Below are positions 22,233-33,910 of a stretch of DNA of 64,000 bases, piece after piece (positions within the stretch are counted from its first letter, which is position 1; every line of letters starts with the position of its first letter). Source of the stretch: Celoporthe dispersa. Lineage: Eukaryota; Ascomycota; Sordariomycetes; Diaporthales; Cryphonectriaceae. The stretch covers positions 806,001-870,000 of the forward strand of contig WAID01000013.1 in NCBI GenBank assembly GCA_016584495.1. The letters are read 5' to 3'. The notes below the pieces were generated by a model. It ran no database searches. It was not told where the DNA came from and saw nothing but the letters and a program-made list of their open reading frames with translations. Made by a program: the position numbers and the translations under genes.

Positions 22233-24112
22233 TCGCTGCACGTGGGCCAATCGCATCGACATGCCTCGAACGACCACCCAATGTCCCTGTGGGTGATCTC
22301 CAATAAGGCTATAGGGTCTTGCTCCCCTGGGCCGCGACCGAGCCGCGCTGCCAGCCTTGGACTCCCAACGACCGCGGTCAATGGCCCGCCTGACCAGTGC
22401 TTTTTATTTCGCCAGTGGGGTGTTTTGACACGGCCGAATAGACACGAAGACGCAACAAGCCGCTCTCACGGCGCCCATCCCTTGGCAAGTGGTGCTCGAA
22501 AGGACAAAAGCAGGGGACAAAAAGCGACAATGATTCCAGAGGCTATCTTCGGAGCTTACCTCTCGGTGAGATACATATACAGAGGCGGGCGGCAAATTTG
22601 AAACACAAAAGAAAATCTATTCCCGGTTTTGCATTCATCTCACTCCAGCACTACGGCTTGTGACGTGCCCAACCTTGTGACCGCTGCATGTGGCCTCGTA
22701 CTGCTCAGTGGCTGCGAGGGTTTGTCGCGCTCCGGCCTCGATATCATGCCGCTTCTCAGGAGGATGTGCCTTTGACCGAACTTTGCTGACCTTTGTCAAT
22801 AGCCAGGCTGAAACAGCGAACCAAGGTTGCCACGGACATGGCCAAGCCTTTGCAGCCCGACTGCTTACTACCTCACCAACCTATGCTGGGACCTCTACAC
22901 TTAAGTTCTCACTACCGTCGATGATCGTCTGAGTGACACTTTACATAGCATGGCCACAGGAGTTGGCGAAAGAACCGCTACACCCGCTTCCTGTCCTAGG
23001 CGATGAACCCCCTCCTATAATGGACATGGACCCCATGAGGCCTAGGACAACGTACGCTCGACACCGGCACCAACTTGGGCGGACAAGTAAACCTGGGCTG
23101 GCACAAGGGGCTTTTTGGATATATGCATAGTTCTGGAGTTTGATACTCCGGTTTCGCCCATAGATACTTACGCATGCTGGACAAACAGAAGGCTGGGGTG
23201 TTTCCGTGGCTTGAGCCAGGGACAGTTCCACAACATGATCACATCGTCATTGGGACGTCTTTAGTCGTGTACTGACCAAAAGAGCCCGTACTGATCATCA
23301 CCAAATTTCCTAGCTGCCTGTGCACCTCACGCGGAGAGCAACTGTTCTCTGGCTTGTCGTGGGCAAGTTTTTGCTGCCTTGCTCCGCAGGCTGACTGGAA
23401 TGGTGACAGAATCCCAACTCTACGAGGTCTCTCCAGCGTGATATACATCGTCGCCCTCGGCTTTTCACGGTCACTGAAGCGCGGAAGTGGCTCTCCGTTG
23501 CTGCGGGCCGCATTCCGCTCTGGAGCCTCGCCGTTGGGGGCCCACAGAAGAACGCCTCTGGCCCACAAGGCATCCACTGAGAATGTCCCTCACAGCCAGC
23601 GAGAATGTCCCTCACAGCCTTGTCATGACTATGGTCCCGGGGGCGCACCACCAAACACACCCCAAAACCTTTCGTCTCACTCAAGGAGTCGTCTTTGGCC
23701 GTTGTTTACCGAAGCTTTCCGCCGGTGTCGAAGATATTAGGGCCCACCGATGCCCTCGACTGGGTCCGGAACACCACCGAAGGAGGCTTGAACTTGTCGT
23801 CCGTATACGGCCCAGTGTTGAAGATGATACGATCTTGGCTGCTTTTCGGCCGATGGATGGATCGATATGTAGTGGGCAGCATGAGTAGAGTGGTGGGCCC
23901 CGAGAGATCCGAAAGAAAAAGCGAACAAATGATAAAGAAAGAGGAGGATCTGACGACTACTTACATATGAGTCGCTCTCAAGATCTAGGACACATCAGCG
24001 CTTCTGAGTAGAGTTGGTATCCTTCTTTCAACAGATAAGAGCACCGCAAGAAATCGAACAATGCTCCTCCAAAAGACTGAAATCGACGGGTCAGCAACCC
24101 AGGTCAACAGCC
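22233..24112. other. intergenic
   Basis: A 1.9-kb spacer with a 22-bp-period duplication at 23579-23619. ORFs here are short and lack protein-like composition. Nothing else is recognised. Confidence 0.5.
23579..23619. repeat. 22-bp-period tandem duplication
   Basis: The 19-base unit beginning GAGAATGTCCC occurs twice, at 23579-23597 and 23601-23619, separated by 3 bp. Confidence 0.9.
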
Positions 24113-25459
24113 ATGGCCACCGCCACCGTGAAGCCCCCAGCCCGCGCGAAGAAGTCGTCCTCTGTCCGGTCTTCCATTTCTCAGAGCCCAAACGAGCCAT
24201 CCAACACCTCCAAGCCAGATTCCCGCACGTCAATTTCATATGGCACACGTTCAATGACCGGTCATCTGTCCACCATGACGGAGCCATCCCAGAAGGTAGT
24301 TACTTATGCGCACCCACTGCACTGCCTCCCCCACACCAGATTGAGACCCTTCCCCTTCTGTGCTAGAGATAAGCGATCACAGCAAAGCTGATGATTCCCC
24401 GTTGGAGCGCGCAGCCGACTACCGCGCCGCAACGATATACCTCACCTTCAGCCAGTCCCCGCCATCCCTGGACCTCCTGCCCAATCTTCGCTTCGTCCAA
24501 CTGCTCACCTCGGGCCATGACCACCTGCGCGGAACACCGCTGCTCTCGGACCCGTCGATCCCAGTCGCGACGTGCTCGGGTGTGAGCGCGAGGTCGATTG
24601 CGCAGTATGTGGTCCTGCAGGTGCTGTCGTGGGCACACCAATACCCGCGGGTGCTCAGGGTCATGGACGAGAGGAAGTGGGCTGGTCCGGAGAGGCACGG
24701 AAGGGGGTATCCCATGGCGAATGTACTCGCCGGGAGGAGGGTGGGAATCTGGGGGTACGGCAGCATCGGGAGACAGAGTAAGTAACACCACGAGGTGTAA
24801 TCATCGTATTGTCTATATGGAGGTAATCTCACGCTTACCAATGTCTTGTCTCCAAAACGCCCAGCCGCCCGTATACTACACGCCATGGGCATGCACATCA
24901 TAGCCTGCACCTCCAGCGAGAAGCCCACGCCCGCATCCAGGCGCCTCGGCACACCAGCTGCCCTGGCAAGAGACCCCGCGGTGGGCGACGACGAAGGCAG
25001 GCTGCCGATCGAGTGGCACTCGGGCGGGACACGAGCAGGTCTCCACGGGTTCCTCGCCGCAGACTTAGATATCCTCGCCATCTTCACCCCGCTCACCCCA
25101 GCAACGAGGCGGGCGCTCGGCAGGGACGAGCTCGACATCCTCGCCGGGGCGCGCGCACACGACCATGACAAAAAGGGCCCGCACCGTTCCTGGTCAACGT
25201 CTCCCGCGGGCCGATCGCGGTGCAGGAGGACCTCGTCGCCGCGCTCAGGGACGGGCGGCTTTCGGGGGCGGCGCTAGATGTGACGGACCCGGAGCCGCTG
25301 CCGGAGGACCATGAGCTGTGGGACCTGCCGAACGTGAGCATTACGCCGCATATGAGCTGGTGCTTTGAGGAGTACGTGGAGGACTGTATCGAGGGTGTGT
25401 TGGCTGAGAACCTGGGGAGACTGGCGAAAGGGATGAGGCTTGTAAACCAGGTACAGTGA
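24113..25459 (+). CDS. D-isomer-specific 2-hydroxyacid dehydrogenase
   Basis: Three exons: 24113-24295, 24367-24777 and 24865-25459, about 396 residues. The NAD-binding core is VGIWGYGSIGRQ (GxGxxG), continuing across intron 2 into TARILHAMGMHIIAC. Catalytic elements of the family are present: Arg in NVSRGPIAVQEDL, Glu in LDVTDPEPLPEDHE and His in ITPHMSW. The enzyme should reduce or oxidise 2-keto/2-hydroxy acids with NAD(P); the substrate is unknown (glyoxylate reductase-like or phosphoglycerate dehydrogenase-like). Two single-base gaps interrupt the frame. One C must be added to the run 24134-24138 if the Kozak-like start CAGCCATGG is used, and one A to the run 25170-25174. A second ATG at 24061 lies in the downstream frame and would avoid the first correction. 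No targeting signal is obvious. Confidence 0.88.
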
Positions 25460-26502
25460 GGCCAGCTGGAAGGGGAACGATGCGATATGATCTAGGATAG
25501 ACTGGTTGGGAGCACATAGTTTTTATTTGGGAGTTCTGACGCTGAGATCAGGGCCCATAGTATTACCGATATCAAAATGACTCTGTGCACGCTGCTAGAT
25601 AATGATTATGTGACATGAATGAGGCCTATGGACACTAATCATGAGCAATCTACCCAGCAGTCTGACGTTCACTCTCCCTCCTGTCCACTGTTCACCCAGA
25701 CTGCCCTCTTCATATACCACACACAATAACTGAGTATGAAGCCATCGAGGTACGTCTAGGTTTCGTTAGAGCTGGTGTATCAACACCAAAGTGAAATCGC
25801 CCTTGGGCTAGGGTATCTAAGTATTTTGTAGTAATGCGTCTCCCACACTTAACCTTTCTTCATAACTCTATTTCGAAGATTAAAATGGTCGGCGTTGTCT
25901 GCTGGTAATTCCTCAAATATGATAACCACCCAAGATACTTATGTTCCTCGACCTCGAAAAAACCAGACTCGACCACCGTCGTAATACCTAGATCTTAGTA
26001 GAAAGAGAGTAGAAAAACACGAGGCGTAGCTTTCAAGCAGATCAAATGAGGCACATGTGCTTCACTCTCAGCCCTCCATCGACCCGAGCGTATCCTATTG
26101 TACTATGTTACGCGCGGCAATAAGGCAACCGGAGCAGGTAGAACGTAATAGCGTAGCATGCTCAGGTTGGTCCTCATCGAAGTACGTCGGGACCCAGCGT
26201 GGGGGCGAAAGACCGTAGACAAACCAACCATTTTGAGTATGTACCGAGAGGACGCAGAGTACGAGATCCACCCAAGTGCTGCTGGGCCTGGTAATTTGAG
26301 TTTCGACATGCAGAAGGGGCAGATTCTTCAATGAGGGGTTTCCTCGAGTGTGCAAATGATTGTCTTCCAGCACCGACTTGATTCCTAGCCACGCTCAATT
26401 TGCCATAAACATCTTTTGATTGTTATTCTTCACAAGTGTTGAGAATAGCGCAGTAAACGCTCACGCATACCAACTCAACTTAAGCAGAAGATTTTTGAAA
26501 GG
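25460..26502. other. intergenic
   Basis: A 1-kb tandem-orientation spacer that is relatively AT-rich, upstream of the SDR gene. No credible ORF or RNA gene is seen. Confidence 0.5.
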
Positions 26503-27654
26503 ATGACAGCCACAATTCTCCTCACAGGAGCCAGCGGCTTGATCGGTTTCCGGATCCTCGTCAGAGCACTCGAGGCCGGCCACAACGTGCGCTTCACGGT
26601 GCGATCCGAAGAGAAAGCCCGGACAGTTGCGTCCAACCCCGCTGTCCTGAAGCTCGGAGCGGCAGCCGGCGAGCGCCTCTCCTCGGTCATCATCCCAGAC
26701 TTGGCGGTCGACGGTGTCTTTGACTCTGCCCTGCAGGGAGTCACCCATATCATTCACACCGGGTCGCCTGTGCCGCTGCCCCACCTGGAGCCCAGAACCC
26801 AGGTACACGAACCAACGTAGGTAAATTTGCTCCTCTCCCTTATTGCGGTCTGTTCCCTCGGCCTGGTCGAGGAGCACCCGACAGTCATATATGCCACACT
26901 CGATCCTCCAGACCGTGATTTTAATTCCTTTGATAGGGTCAAGATGTCGGCGAACCTGCTGCAATGTGCTCTCAAGACCCCCACCGTGCAGCGCGTCGTG
27001 ATCACCTCATCAGGCCTGGCCAATATCGGCCTCGCAGCCGGCCCTGAGGCGGTGTCGGCGTCGACGCGAGTCCCGCCACCTGACCCGGTCCCTGAGACCT
27101 TCGGCGATGGTATAGAGGCGTATATCACGGGCAAGCTGGTCGAGATGCACAACACGGACACCTTCATCAAGACGCAGAATCCCCACTTCACCGTCTCCCG
27201 TATTTGTCCCGGCTTCATCTTCGGCCGCAACGAGCTGGCGCTGGACACTGCTATGATGCAGACCCAGAACAGCTCCAACAACTTCATGATGGCAGGCATG
27301 CTGGGCGGAGAGGTGTCGTTCCCTCTGTTCGGCGGATACGCTCATATCGACGATGTAGCTGAGACGCATCTGCGCGTCGCCTTTGAGGATCGCTGCGCTG
27401 GCAAGGACTTCGGCATTGCGCTCAAGGTGGACTATGGAACCATTTTTGACTGTGTGGAGAAACGATATCCTGAAGCCGTCAAGAGGGGCGTGTTCAAGAG
27501 AGGGGTGGTGCCTATACAGCCTATCGTGTACGACTCGAGTGACACGGAAGCCTTGCTAGGCAAGGTGAAAAGCTTTGAGGATGCCGTGGCTGATGTTGCT
27601 GGCCAGTATCTGGAGAAGCTGAAGGAGGAGCAGGAAGCGCGGGAGTGCATTTGA
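26503..27654 (+). CDS. extended SDR reductase (dihydroflavonol-reductase / methylglyoxal-reductase-like)
   Basis: Two exons, 26503-26816 and 26937-27654, encode 343 residues. The N-terminal Rossmann motif is ILLTGASGLIGFRIL, followed by VTHIIHTGSPV and RVVITSSGLANIG, which are diagnostic for NAD(P)-dependent extended SDRs of the Gre2/DFR type. The active-site YxxxK appears as EAYITGKLVE, with Gly just before Lys instead of the more usual Ser. The 120-nt intron (GTAGGT...TAG) joins HEPT to VKMSANLLQ and removes an in-frame stop. Retention would truncate the protein after 105 residues. It likely reduces a ketone or aldehyde in the cytosol. There is no adjacent biosynthetic core enzyme, so no pathway can be inferred. 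The small membrane protein converges 212 bp away. Confidence 0.88.
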
Positions 27655-27866
27655 ACCGCAATAGGGAGACTTCCTTCAAGCATAGTATAAGCAGGAATGG
27701 TCAAGGTTAAGAGAATCTCGCCCGCAGAGTGCTTTTGATTGCGTGCTCTCAACGCAGCCCGGGGATGAACGTCCTGTAGGCCCAGATCTTAGGCAGGACG
27801 TGCTCCTTCAGCTGGGCCACGGGACCAACAACCACACGGCCAGCCTCGATCTCATCTCTCTCTCCA

Positions 27867-28283
27867 TCAAGCCTGAAATTCGGCCTTGCTCCAGACGGCA
27901 GTCATGATCGCAGAGGGCAGGCTGTGATAGTTCACAGCCGCGACAGACAACGCTGTCGTCACACCAAACACCGCAGTGCCCACGGCCACACAACGATTTC
28001 GATCGCGTTCGTCGGGGAGAAACGCCCTGCAGATGCCCCAGGCAGCGACGCCGGCGCCGGCTGAGGAGAGCACGCAGCCCTTGTAGTCATCGGGTATCGT
28101 GTCGTAAACTTCCATGAGCGCCTTGACGATGTTGATGATTGTGGTGATGTCCGAACCGCCGGCGTCGGCAGTGCTGAAGTTCACGTCGTCTCGGTGTTGC
28201 CATGCTTCTCTTACGCGCAGCAGCAGCCAGAGTGCAGCGGTAGAGACGAGAACAAAGAGTAGCCTTTGATAGAGGGGCTTCAT
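27867..28283 (-). CDS. small hydrophobic membrane protein of unknown function
   Basis: A 138-residue ORF from ATG 28283. An N-terminal hydrophobic segment (LLFVLVSTAALWLLL, about residues 8-22) follows a short basic start (MKPLYQR), suggesting an anchor with the remainder in the lumen or cytosol. Two further hydrophobic stretches, GCVLSSAGAGVAAWGICRAF and CVAVGTAVFGVTTALSVAAV, probably span the membrane. An acidic linker (DITTIINIVKALMEVYDTI) lies between. I do not recognise the family. Coding quality is supported by the uninterrupted frame and GC-rich third positions; an unseen intron is possible. Confidence 0.6.
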   Translation of the reverse strand: MKPLYQRLLFVLVSTAALWLLLRVREAWQHRDDVNFSTADAGGSDITTIINIVKALMEVYDTIPDDYKGCVLSSAGAGVAAWGICRAFLPDERDRNRCVAVGTAVFGVTTALSVAAVNYHSLPSAIMTAVWSKAEFQA

Positions 28284-28911
28284 AGTGTTGAGGAGTCCGG
28301 CGAAGGTCGAACTATGTAGGCTTGTTAGAGCGGAAAGGAAGTTGCGACTTTTCAATATTGAGATTCAACGTGGTGAGATGTTGGGCTTGTACAGTGACGA
28401 GGTTGATAGGCCCTCCGCAGCAGCGACTTTGTTATGCGTTGTCCAACCCTGAGCTTTCTAGGCTTCATGTGCTGTGGCTGCTGTGGCGCAGTTGTTGCTT
28501 GGCAGTGAGCAGCGCCTCCCGTAGCCGCCTTATAAGCAGCATAAATAAGTCTCGCGAGCAACCGCGAAGGACCAGGCCATGTTGATATGTCTGTCAATGT
28601 GTAGGTAGCTGAATTTATACATTTCTGTATATCATGCTTTTTTTTATTTTTTTTATTTTAAAAAGGCCTCTTACATGCTCATCTTGAGAGCATATATGTA
28701 GTAGGTGCGAAACTGCTGGGCCATGATCCGTCAAGTCTCGAAGACATGTTGTGAGTTTGACATCGGCGTCACAATTCTCTTCTATGCTTCCGCAGTAGAC
28801 CTTGTGTTCAGACGACTTGTATCCATGGTACATCGGAAAAGGGTGACGCAGAACAAGGCTTGGCCTGCAGCAGAAAGTAAGCCTCAGAGAGGCGGATTAT
28901 CATTAAAGATA
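28284..28911. other. intergenic
   Basis: This is the spacer between the small membrane protein (its promoter side) and the 3' end of the OXLD1-type gene. An AT-rich T/A tract lies at 28638-28664. No gene is seen. Confidence 0.5.
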
Positions 28912-29996
28912 CTAGCCTCCAGAGGTGCCCTCCCGCAAATGTTTCTCCTTCAACTTCTTCTCCTGCTTCATGAATTCCCTGATACCGACAGGAACGTTTT
29001 TATATAAATCCTCGTCCCAGAAGTCCTTGGCTATCTTGCCAGAGCCCACTGGAGCTTTTGCGCCCACATCCCAGCTTGTCTCCGATCCGCCGCCATCATC
29101 GTCTATGCTGGTCATCGTATGAACTGCTGTTGGTCCTGCAGGTGGCGATGCGCTGACATCTGCTCCCTCTTCACCCGGGACCGTAGCCGCCGCCGACGCG
29201 GCCTCCCTCGCAGTCCCGCCCGTAGCTAACCTCTTCTCTGCCTCGGCGTTCGCGAGCGCCCACTCCTCCATCTCGTCACGGTACCGATCCCACACACAGT
29301 TGACACACCCACTCATGCAGCAGTTATCCGGCTCCTCGGGTTTTGGGGGGACCAGCACACCGGCCACCATATTGCTCCTGGACCGGATTGCTGCGAGACG
29401 CTCGGCGCGCTCGGCGGGGCCGGCGAGGCGCGACCCGAAGATTACTTTGGCCTTGTCCTCAGTGCTTGTCGACGTCGGGGGCGGGGTTGGGGCGGGTGGA
29501 GAAGACGTCGCCGAAGAGGAGGGGGTGACACCTCGCCGGCCGCGCCTGGTCCTGGGGAGGAGGAAGAGGAAGAAGACGGGGTGCTTCTTACCGAAGACTT
29601 GGAGGCGGCCTCCTTCGCGGTGGCCTTGGGGCTCGCGGCAGCGGAGGCGGTCGGCGCGGTGGATGCCGTCGCTGTGGACGCGGGCTCGGGCTCGACCTTC
29701 GCCTTGGGCTTGCGGCCTCGCTTTGCGGGCTCCTTGTCGACCTCAGCCTCGGCAGCTTGTTGTTTCTCCTTGACGGAGGAGGCGGGCTCCTCGGGCTTCA
29801 CTTTCGGGATGGGCTGGCCCGAGTTGAGGATGGCCTCGTAGAAGCGCCCTATGGGCATGGCCTGCTCTTGCGAGGGCTCGAGGGGCACGGTCGGGTTTGG
29901 GTTCTTGGTCGGGATGGTGGCATAGCTCCGGTGGGCCGCGACGAGGGAGCGCAGCGGGCGCGGGCTGAGGAGGAGGGTGCGCACGGAGGATGACAT
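28912..29996 (-). CDS. oxidoreductase-like domain (OXLD1-type) mitochondrial protein
   Basis: About 361 residues from ATG 29996. A basic, Ser/Arg-rich N-terminus (MSSSVRTLLLSPRPLRSLVA) looks like a mitochondrial presequence. A low-complexity Ala/Lys/Pro region follows. The defining segment is PPKPEEPDNCCMSGCVNCVW then DRYRDEMEEW, the conserved core of the 'oxidoreductase-like' domain found in mitochondrial OXLD1 and yeast Ypl107w. Its biochemical role is not established, and the clustered cysteines could bind metal. The C-terminal half is acidic and ends FMKQEKKLKEKHLREGTSGG. The frame breaks in the middle. Adding one base to the five-base run 29521-29525 gives VSPPSSSATSSPPAPTPPPT and joins the halves. 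The gene is divergent from the coiled-coil gene, with a 556-bp shared promoter. Confidence 0.82.
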
Positions 29997-30552
29997 GGTC
30001 GCTGTACTCGTTCGGAGGAAAGGATTGGTGCGGCTAGAGATCGTCGAGACTATGGCAGACACATTGACGGTGTTCTTCTTGAGGAGGTTCGTCAAAAGGC
30101 GCTCAAAACAAGGTTGCCGCAGAAGGTTGAGATGGTAGGTTTGGGAGGATGATAAGACCAAAAAATAAAAAAGAGGCGCAAAAACAGGGATTGAATCCCT
30201 CGGTATGTCATCAGAGCTACTACGGAGCACAGGTGCGGCACCTTGCGTTCCGATTTATAGCCGTGCCTGTCAGCTTCTTGGTCCCTGCTGCTGGAGGGGC
30301 AGAAGGGATCTCCTCTGGCGGCCTGACACCCCTGTCTCTCACTGGAGGGCCCCTGGACACGCCTGGGATCTGGGGTAAACAATCACCAGGCCATCCCGTC
30401 CCATAGTTACTAGCAACTGAAGCTTCTCCAAAAACACGTCCACAAGGAATATCAACCAGACTGGGAATCACACGCGTCGGAACAAGTCCCAACAGCTGAA
30501 TCCACAGGCACCATGACTACAATGGTATAACACATCCTGTGGATATTCAACA
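29997..30552. promoter_or_regulatory. bidirectional promoter region
   Basis: 556 bp between the divergent start codons of the OXLD1-type gene and the coiled-coil nuclear protein. It is AT-richer than its neighbours near 30140-30180. A small inverted repeat (GGGATTGAATCCC) lies at about 30187-30199. Specific factor sites were not identified. Confidence 0.4.
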
Positions 30553-32833
30553 ATGGACTCATCAGCGCCAAAGAGGCGCAAGACCTCCCCAACAGCATCC
30601 GTACCGGTCGAGTCCACCACCCCTCCAGGTCCTCCACCAGGGCAGCAGCACCCACAGCAGCCACAACAACCCCAATCCTCTCCTTCGCGCTCTCCTCAGC
30701 GTCCCTCGTTCGCCTCGCCTACGAGATCGAGTCTGGCCCGCCACAACCCCGAGATCCTCTCCCGCAGACGAGCAGTCGCGTCGCGAAGACAGGACGATCT
30801 ACCCGCGTCGCAAGCAGGCGGCCAGGGCGAAGATGCCGACGTGACGGCTGCGCTGACCGCGCAGCTCGAACACCACTCGGAGGGCGATGGCACAGGATCA
30901 TCATCACCTGTCGCCGAGGGCTCTGGGTCTCAGGGGCTAGCTCCGGCAGCTCAGAGCACCCCTCCCGGTCCCGTGAAGGACGCGCCACGATCGCCGTCCA
31001 GACGAGTTGGTGGTAGCACCCTCGGCGCGCAGCCACCCCGCCGCACACCTACTCGACCACAACCACGACCTCTGCCTCCGCCAGGCCCCGAGAACGAGGA
31101 AGACATAACGGTTTCCCTCCCACGGCGGAGCTCACGTCGATCCCCCACAAACACGGGCGTCTTACCAGCCGTAGTCCACGAGGAGCCCCGGCTGCCGCCA
31201 ACGCCTGAGCATCCTGATCCCGTGGTAAGCACGCCGCCCTCTGGCATACACCATACGCCGTCTAAGCGACGTCGAGATGCGAGCGAGAGGGAGGCCGCGC
31301 AACAGCAGGCCTCGCCGTCGAAACATCCACTCTCGCAAGAGGTTGCGCCGGTTAAGCCGCCACGAAAGGAGCCCGAGAGATTCAAGGCGCGACGGCGCGG
31401 CAGTCCAGCGAAGACTACTGTCGCCAGTGCGCCGCTGCCCGAGCAGCCTGTGGAGGCTCACGTCAAACCTCAGAGCGAGTTTGTCTCTGGGACACATCCC
31501 CGCCGGAGTATCCGTCTACGAGGACCGTCGTGGGCGAAAAAGCAGGAGCGGGATGCGCTGTTGCGGGAGGTCGAGCAGCTTAGGGGGGACCTGGAACTGG
31601 CGAGAGGAGAGAATGATAATGCTGCAAAGGGTCTGCCCCTGACAGCCGGCAAGGACGCTGTCCTCGACTTATTGCGGCGCCATGTTCTACCAGCTGTCAA
31701 GGGGACAGACCCCGATCAGAGCCCAGACTGGCTGGAAGTAGCCATGAACCCGATCGCGATGCTCGGTTTCAACGGATCGCCGTCAATTCTACCACCGCCG
31801 CCAATACCACAGGAGGACGGACGAGACGGGGGCCAGCAGCCACCCGTCAGTCATCACCCGATACCCATGACCACGTCCGAGGAACTACCGTACCTACAAG
31901 TGTTTACACCTCTAATGTATACTGCGACTGTCGCCACTATCTCGCCCTCATCGGAACAGCCAAACCAGCCCGTCACCCAGAGACACACTATCACCATCCG
32001 CTCCGCCTCACCTAGCGGCCTCTTTAGTGCACATCTGGAGATGACAGTCAACACCCGCACTCTCGCCGTGTCCTCCCTTTCTGTGCCGCGTCTCGACCCC
32101 GCAGCTGCCCCCGAGCTCAGGCCTTTCATCGACCGCGCCTCGTCCTCGCAGCTAGAGGTGCCGTACCATCCCGGCCTCACGCGCAACCCAAGCATCGTAT
32201 GCTGGGCTATGGCCGAGTGGTTCCGCGTCGCCCTGAAGCGCGCCAAGTTCTGGCACGCCCTCGAGAGACAGCTCCGCGACAAAAGCTCTATAGCTGAGGT
32301 CGTGCTGGCAGCGAGGGCGCGGAAGAAGCGGAGACGTCGGCAGCAGAAGGACGTTGTCGGCTCTGGAGATAGCGGCGTGGGCGACAGCTTTGCGAGCGCC
32401 TCGAGCCTGAGCGGTCTGGACTCGATGGTGCTAAGTAAGGGTGAGTTAGTCCCGCACATGGGGCGGAGGAGCATGGACTTTGAGGTGCCTTATTTTGCCG
32501 GCGGCGGTGGGGAGGTGTCGGAACTGAGGGTCAGCTGGGCGATAGAGTTCGACTGGACGGGTGAGGCGAACAGTAAGCTGGGCGTGGAGGTTGGTGTTCT
32601 GAGTAAATGTAAGCCGCTCCCCTGCCCCCTCGATTATGCAGCACAGGACTTTTTTTCTTCTTCTTTGTGTGTGGATTACTGACGCCTGTATACGCACAGG
32701 GCAAGCAATGGATGACCGCAAGAGTATTGTCGGTATACCAAAGCTGTTTGACAAGCTTGTGCAGGGCGGCGAGGACCCGCTGATGGCTGTCAAGACGGTC
32801 GTGGCTCTTTTGGCCGGGGAGCCGGAGGCATGA
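30553..32833 (+). CDS. large basic, proline-rich coiled-coil protein, possibly nuclear/kinetochore
   Basis: Two exons, 30553-32608 and 32700-32833, encode 729 residues. Residues 1-310 are disordered, rich in Pro, Ser and Arg, with basic clusters such as APKRRKTSP and SKRRRDASE that look like nuclear localisation signals. A short charged helix follows (RDALLREVEQLRGDLELARG), then a folded C-terminal half (LPYLQVFTPLMYTATVATIS ... VCWAMAEWFRVALKRAKFW). The ending is WAIEFDWTGEANSKLGVEV, then exon 2 (MDDRKSIVGIPKLFDKLVQG). A disordered basic N-terminus, a short coiled coil and a globular end recall inner-kinetochore (CENP-O/P-like) proteins, but I cannot match a family signature, so this is only a suggestion. 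The 91-nt intron splices LSK|WQAMDD. Confidence 0.75.
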
Positions 32834-33419
32834 GAATCAGGAAGGTGGACGGATTGACTATTCTCGTTCACCAACCTACCGAGACCAAGAAGAGCTTTAC
32901 GGGTGTCTTGTTCGAAGGCTGAAGAGCTCACAGCGTCTGTGTGGCCAGGGCCGCCTAGCTTTTCAACGGCAAGGTAGTATGTAAGAAATTCACAATAGAA
33001 GCCTTGGTCTCGGACAACAGCTATCCTACGCCAAAGGGTGGTCATGAAATCAGTATTGTGTTGAATTGTTATGTTTATTCAGGCGGACATTTCAGCTCTC
33101 GCCATAGCCATCAATCTGCGTATGAAGACCCGTCTGCCTTTGTGATGCAGATTCTGTACCGACTTGAGATCCCAAGAGCATTGTAGAGATGAAAGGCAAG
33201 ACTGACGAGCCCTTAAAATCCATCTCTTGAATATGAGAAAGCGGCCCATCCCGGGTAGATCGGTGTCGACGAAAACGAGGCGCCAAATATTGAGACCAGA
33301 GCTCCAATGCTCCAAGGCGACCTCGCCCTCTCTCGGTAGCCGCCCCCTTTTGCTTTTTTATTTATTGTTCAACATCTTTTCCGAAGTGTCTCGCCCCGCC
33401 TAGGACCTCTGTTTCAAAC
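32834..33419. other. convergent intergenic spacer
   Basis: 3' to 3' spacer between the coiled-coil gene and DPM3. A T/A-rich run near 33350-33370 is a likely polyadenylation region. No gene is seen. Confidence 0.5.
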
Positions 33420-33910
33420 CTAGTCCACGGTAACGCCCAGCTTCCGCAACTCCACCTTAGCCATCTCGATCTCTCCCATGAGCTCTTTGTAGGCCTGGGG
33501 GCAGTCGTTGAAGGTCAGCACGCCCCAGCCGAGGCGAGCGAGAAGGTATGCGCCCAAGGAGACGAGGCCCCAGAACGGGAGCTGTTTGTTTTGTGTCAGC
33601 CACATTTAGGTCATCAATATCATCTATGGTGTGTATAGAGGACGAGGCAGATGAGGAAGGGGGGAGGATAAAAAGGGGGGGTGCATGCATACCACAGGGA
33701 CGATCTCGGTCTGGATCACGGACGGTAGGGGGATCAGGTGCAGGTAGAGAGAGAGGTAGAGCTGTAATAGCACAATTGTCAGTCACTCGATAGCTTCTCT
33801 TTATTCTTGCTTGTGCTCCTAGCTCAGGGCAGGGTGGGTGGTGGTGTGGACGCGAGACGCACCGAGCTCAAGAGGAGCATGATGGAGACAGTCTGCTGTG
33901 CGCGCGTCAT
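33420..33910 (-). CDS. dpm3: dolichol-phosphate mannosyltransferase subunit 3
   Basis: Three exons on the minus strand: 33910-33863, 33761-33693 and 33581-33420, 92 residues, the usual DPM3 length. The N-terminus MTRAQQTVSIMLLLSS plus LYLSLYLHLIPLPSV forms the first membrane segment. LPFWGLVSLGAYLLARLGWG forms the second. The family-diagnostic tail is FNDCPQAYKELMGEIEMAKV with a final LRKLGV(T)VD. DPM3 tethers the catalytic subunit DPM1 to the ER membrane and stabilises the complex that makes dolichol-phosphate-mannose for N-glycosylation, O-mannosylation and GPI anchors. Introns of 101 and 111 nt interrupt it; exon 1 has only 16 codons. The secreted, Ser/Thr-rich products elsewhere in the window would depend on this pathway, but no physical link is implied. 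Confidence 0.95.

Noticed and set aside
23579..23619. CRISPR-like repeat
   Set aside because: Only two copies with a 3-bp gap in a fungal genome; a simple tandem duplication.
30187..30199. GGGATTGAATCCC palindrome as a tRNA T-arm
   Set aside because: No D-arm, anticodon arm or acceptor stem fits around it on either strand.
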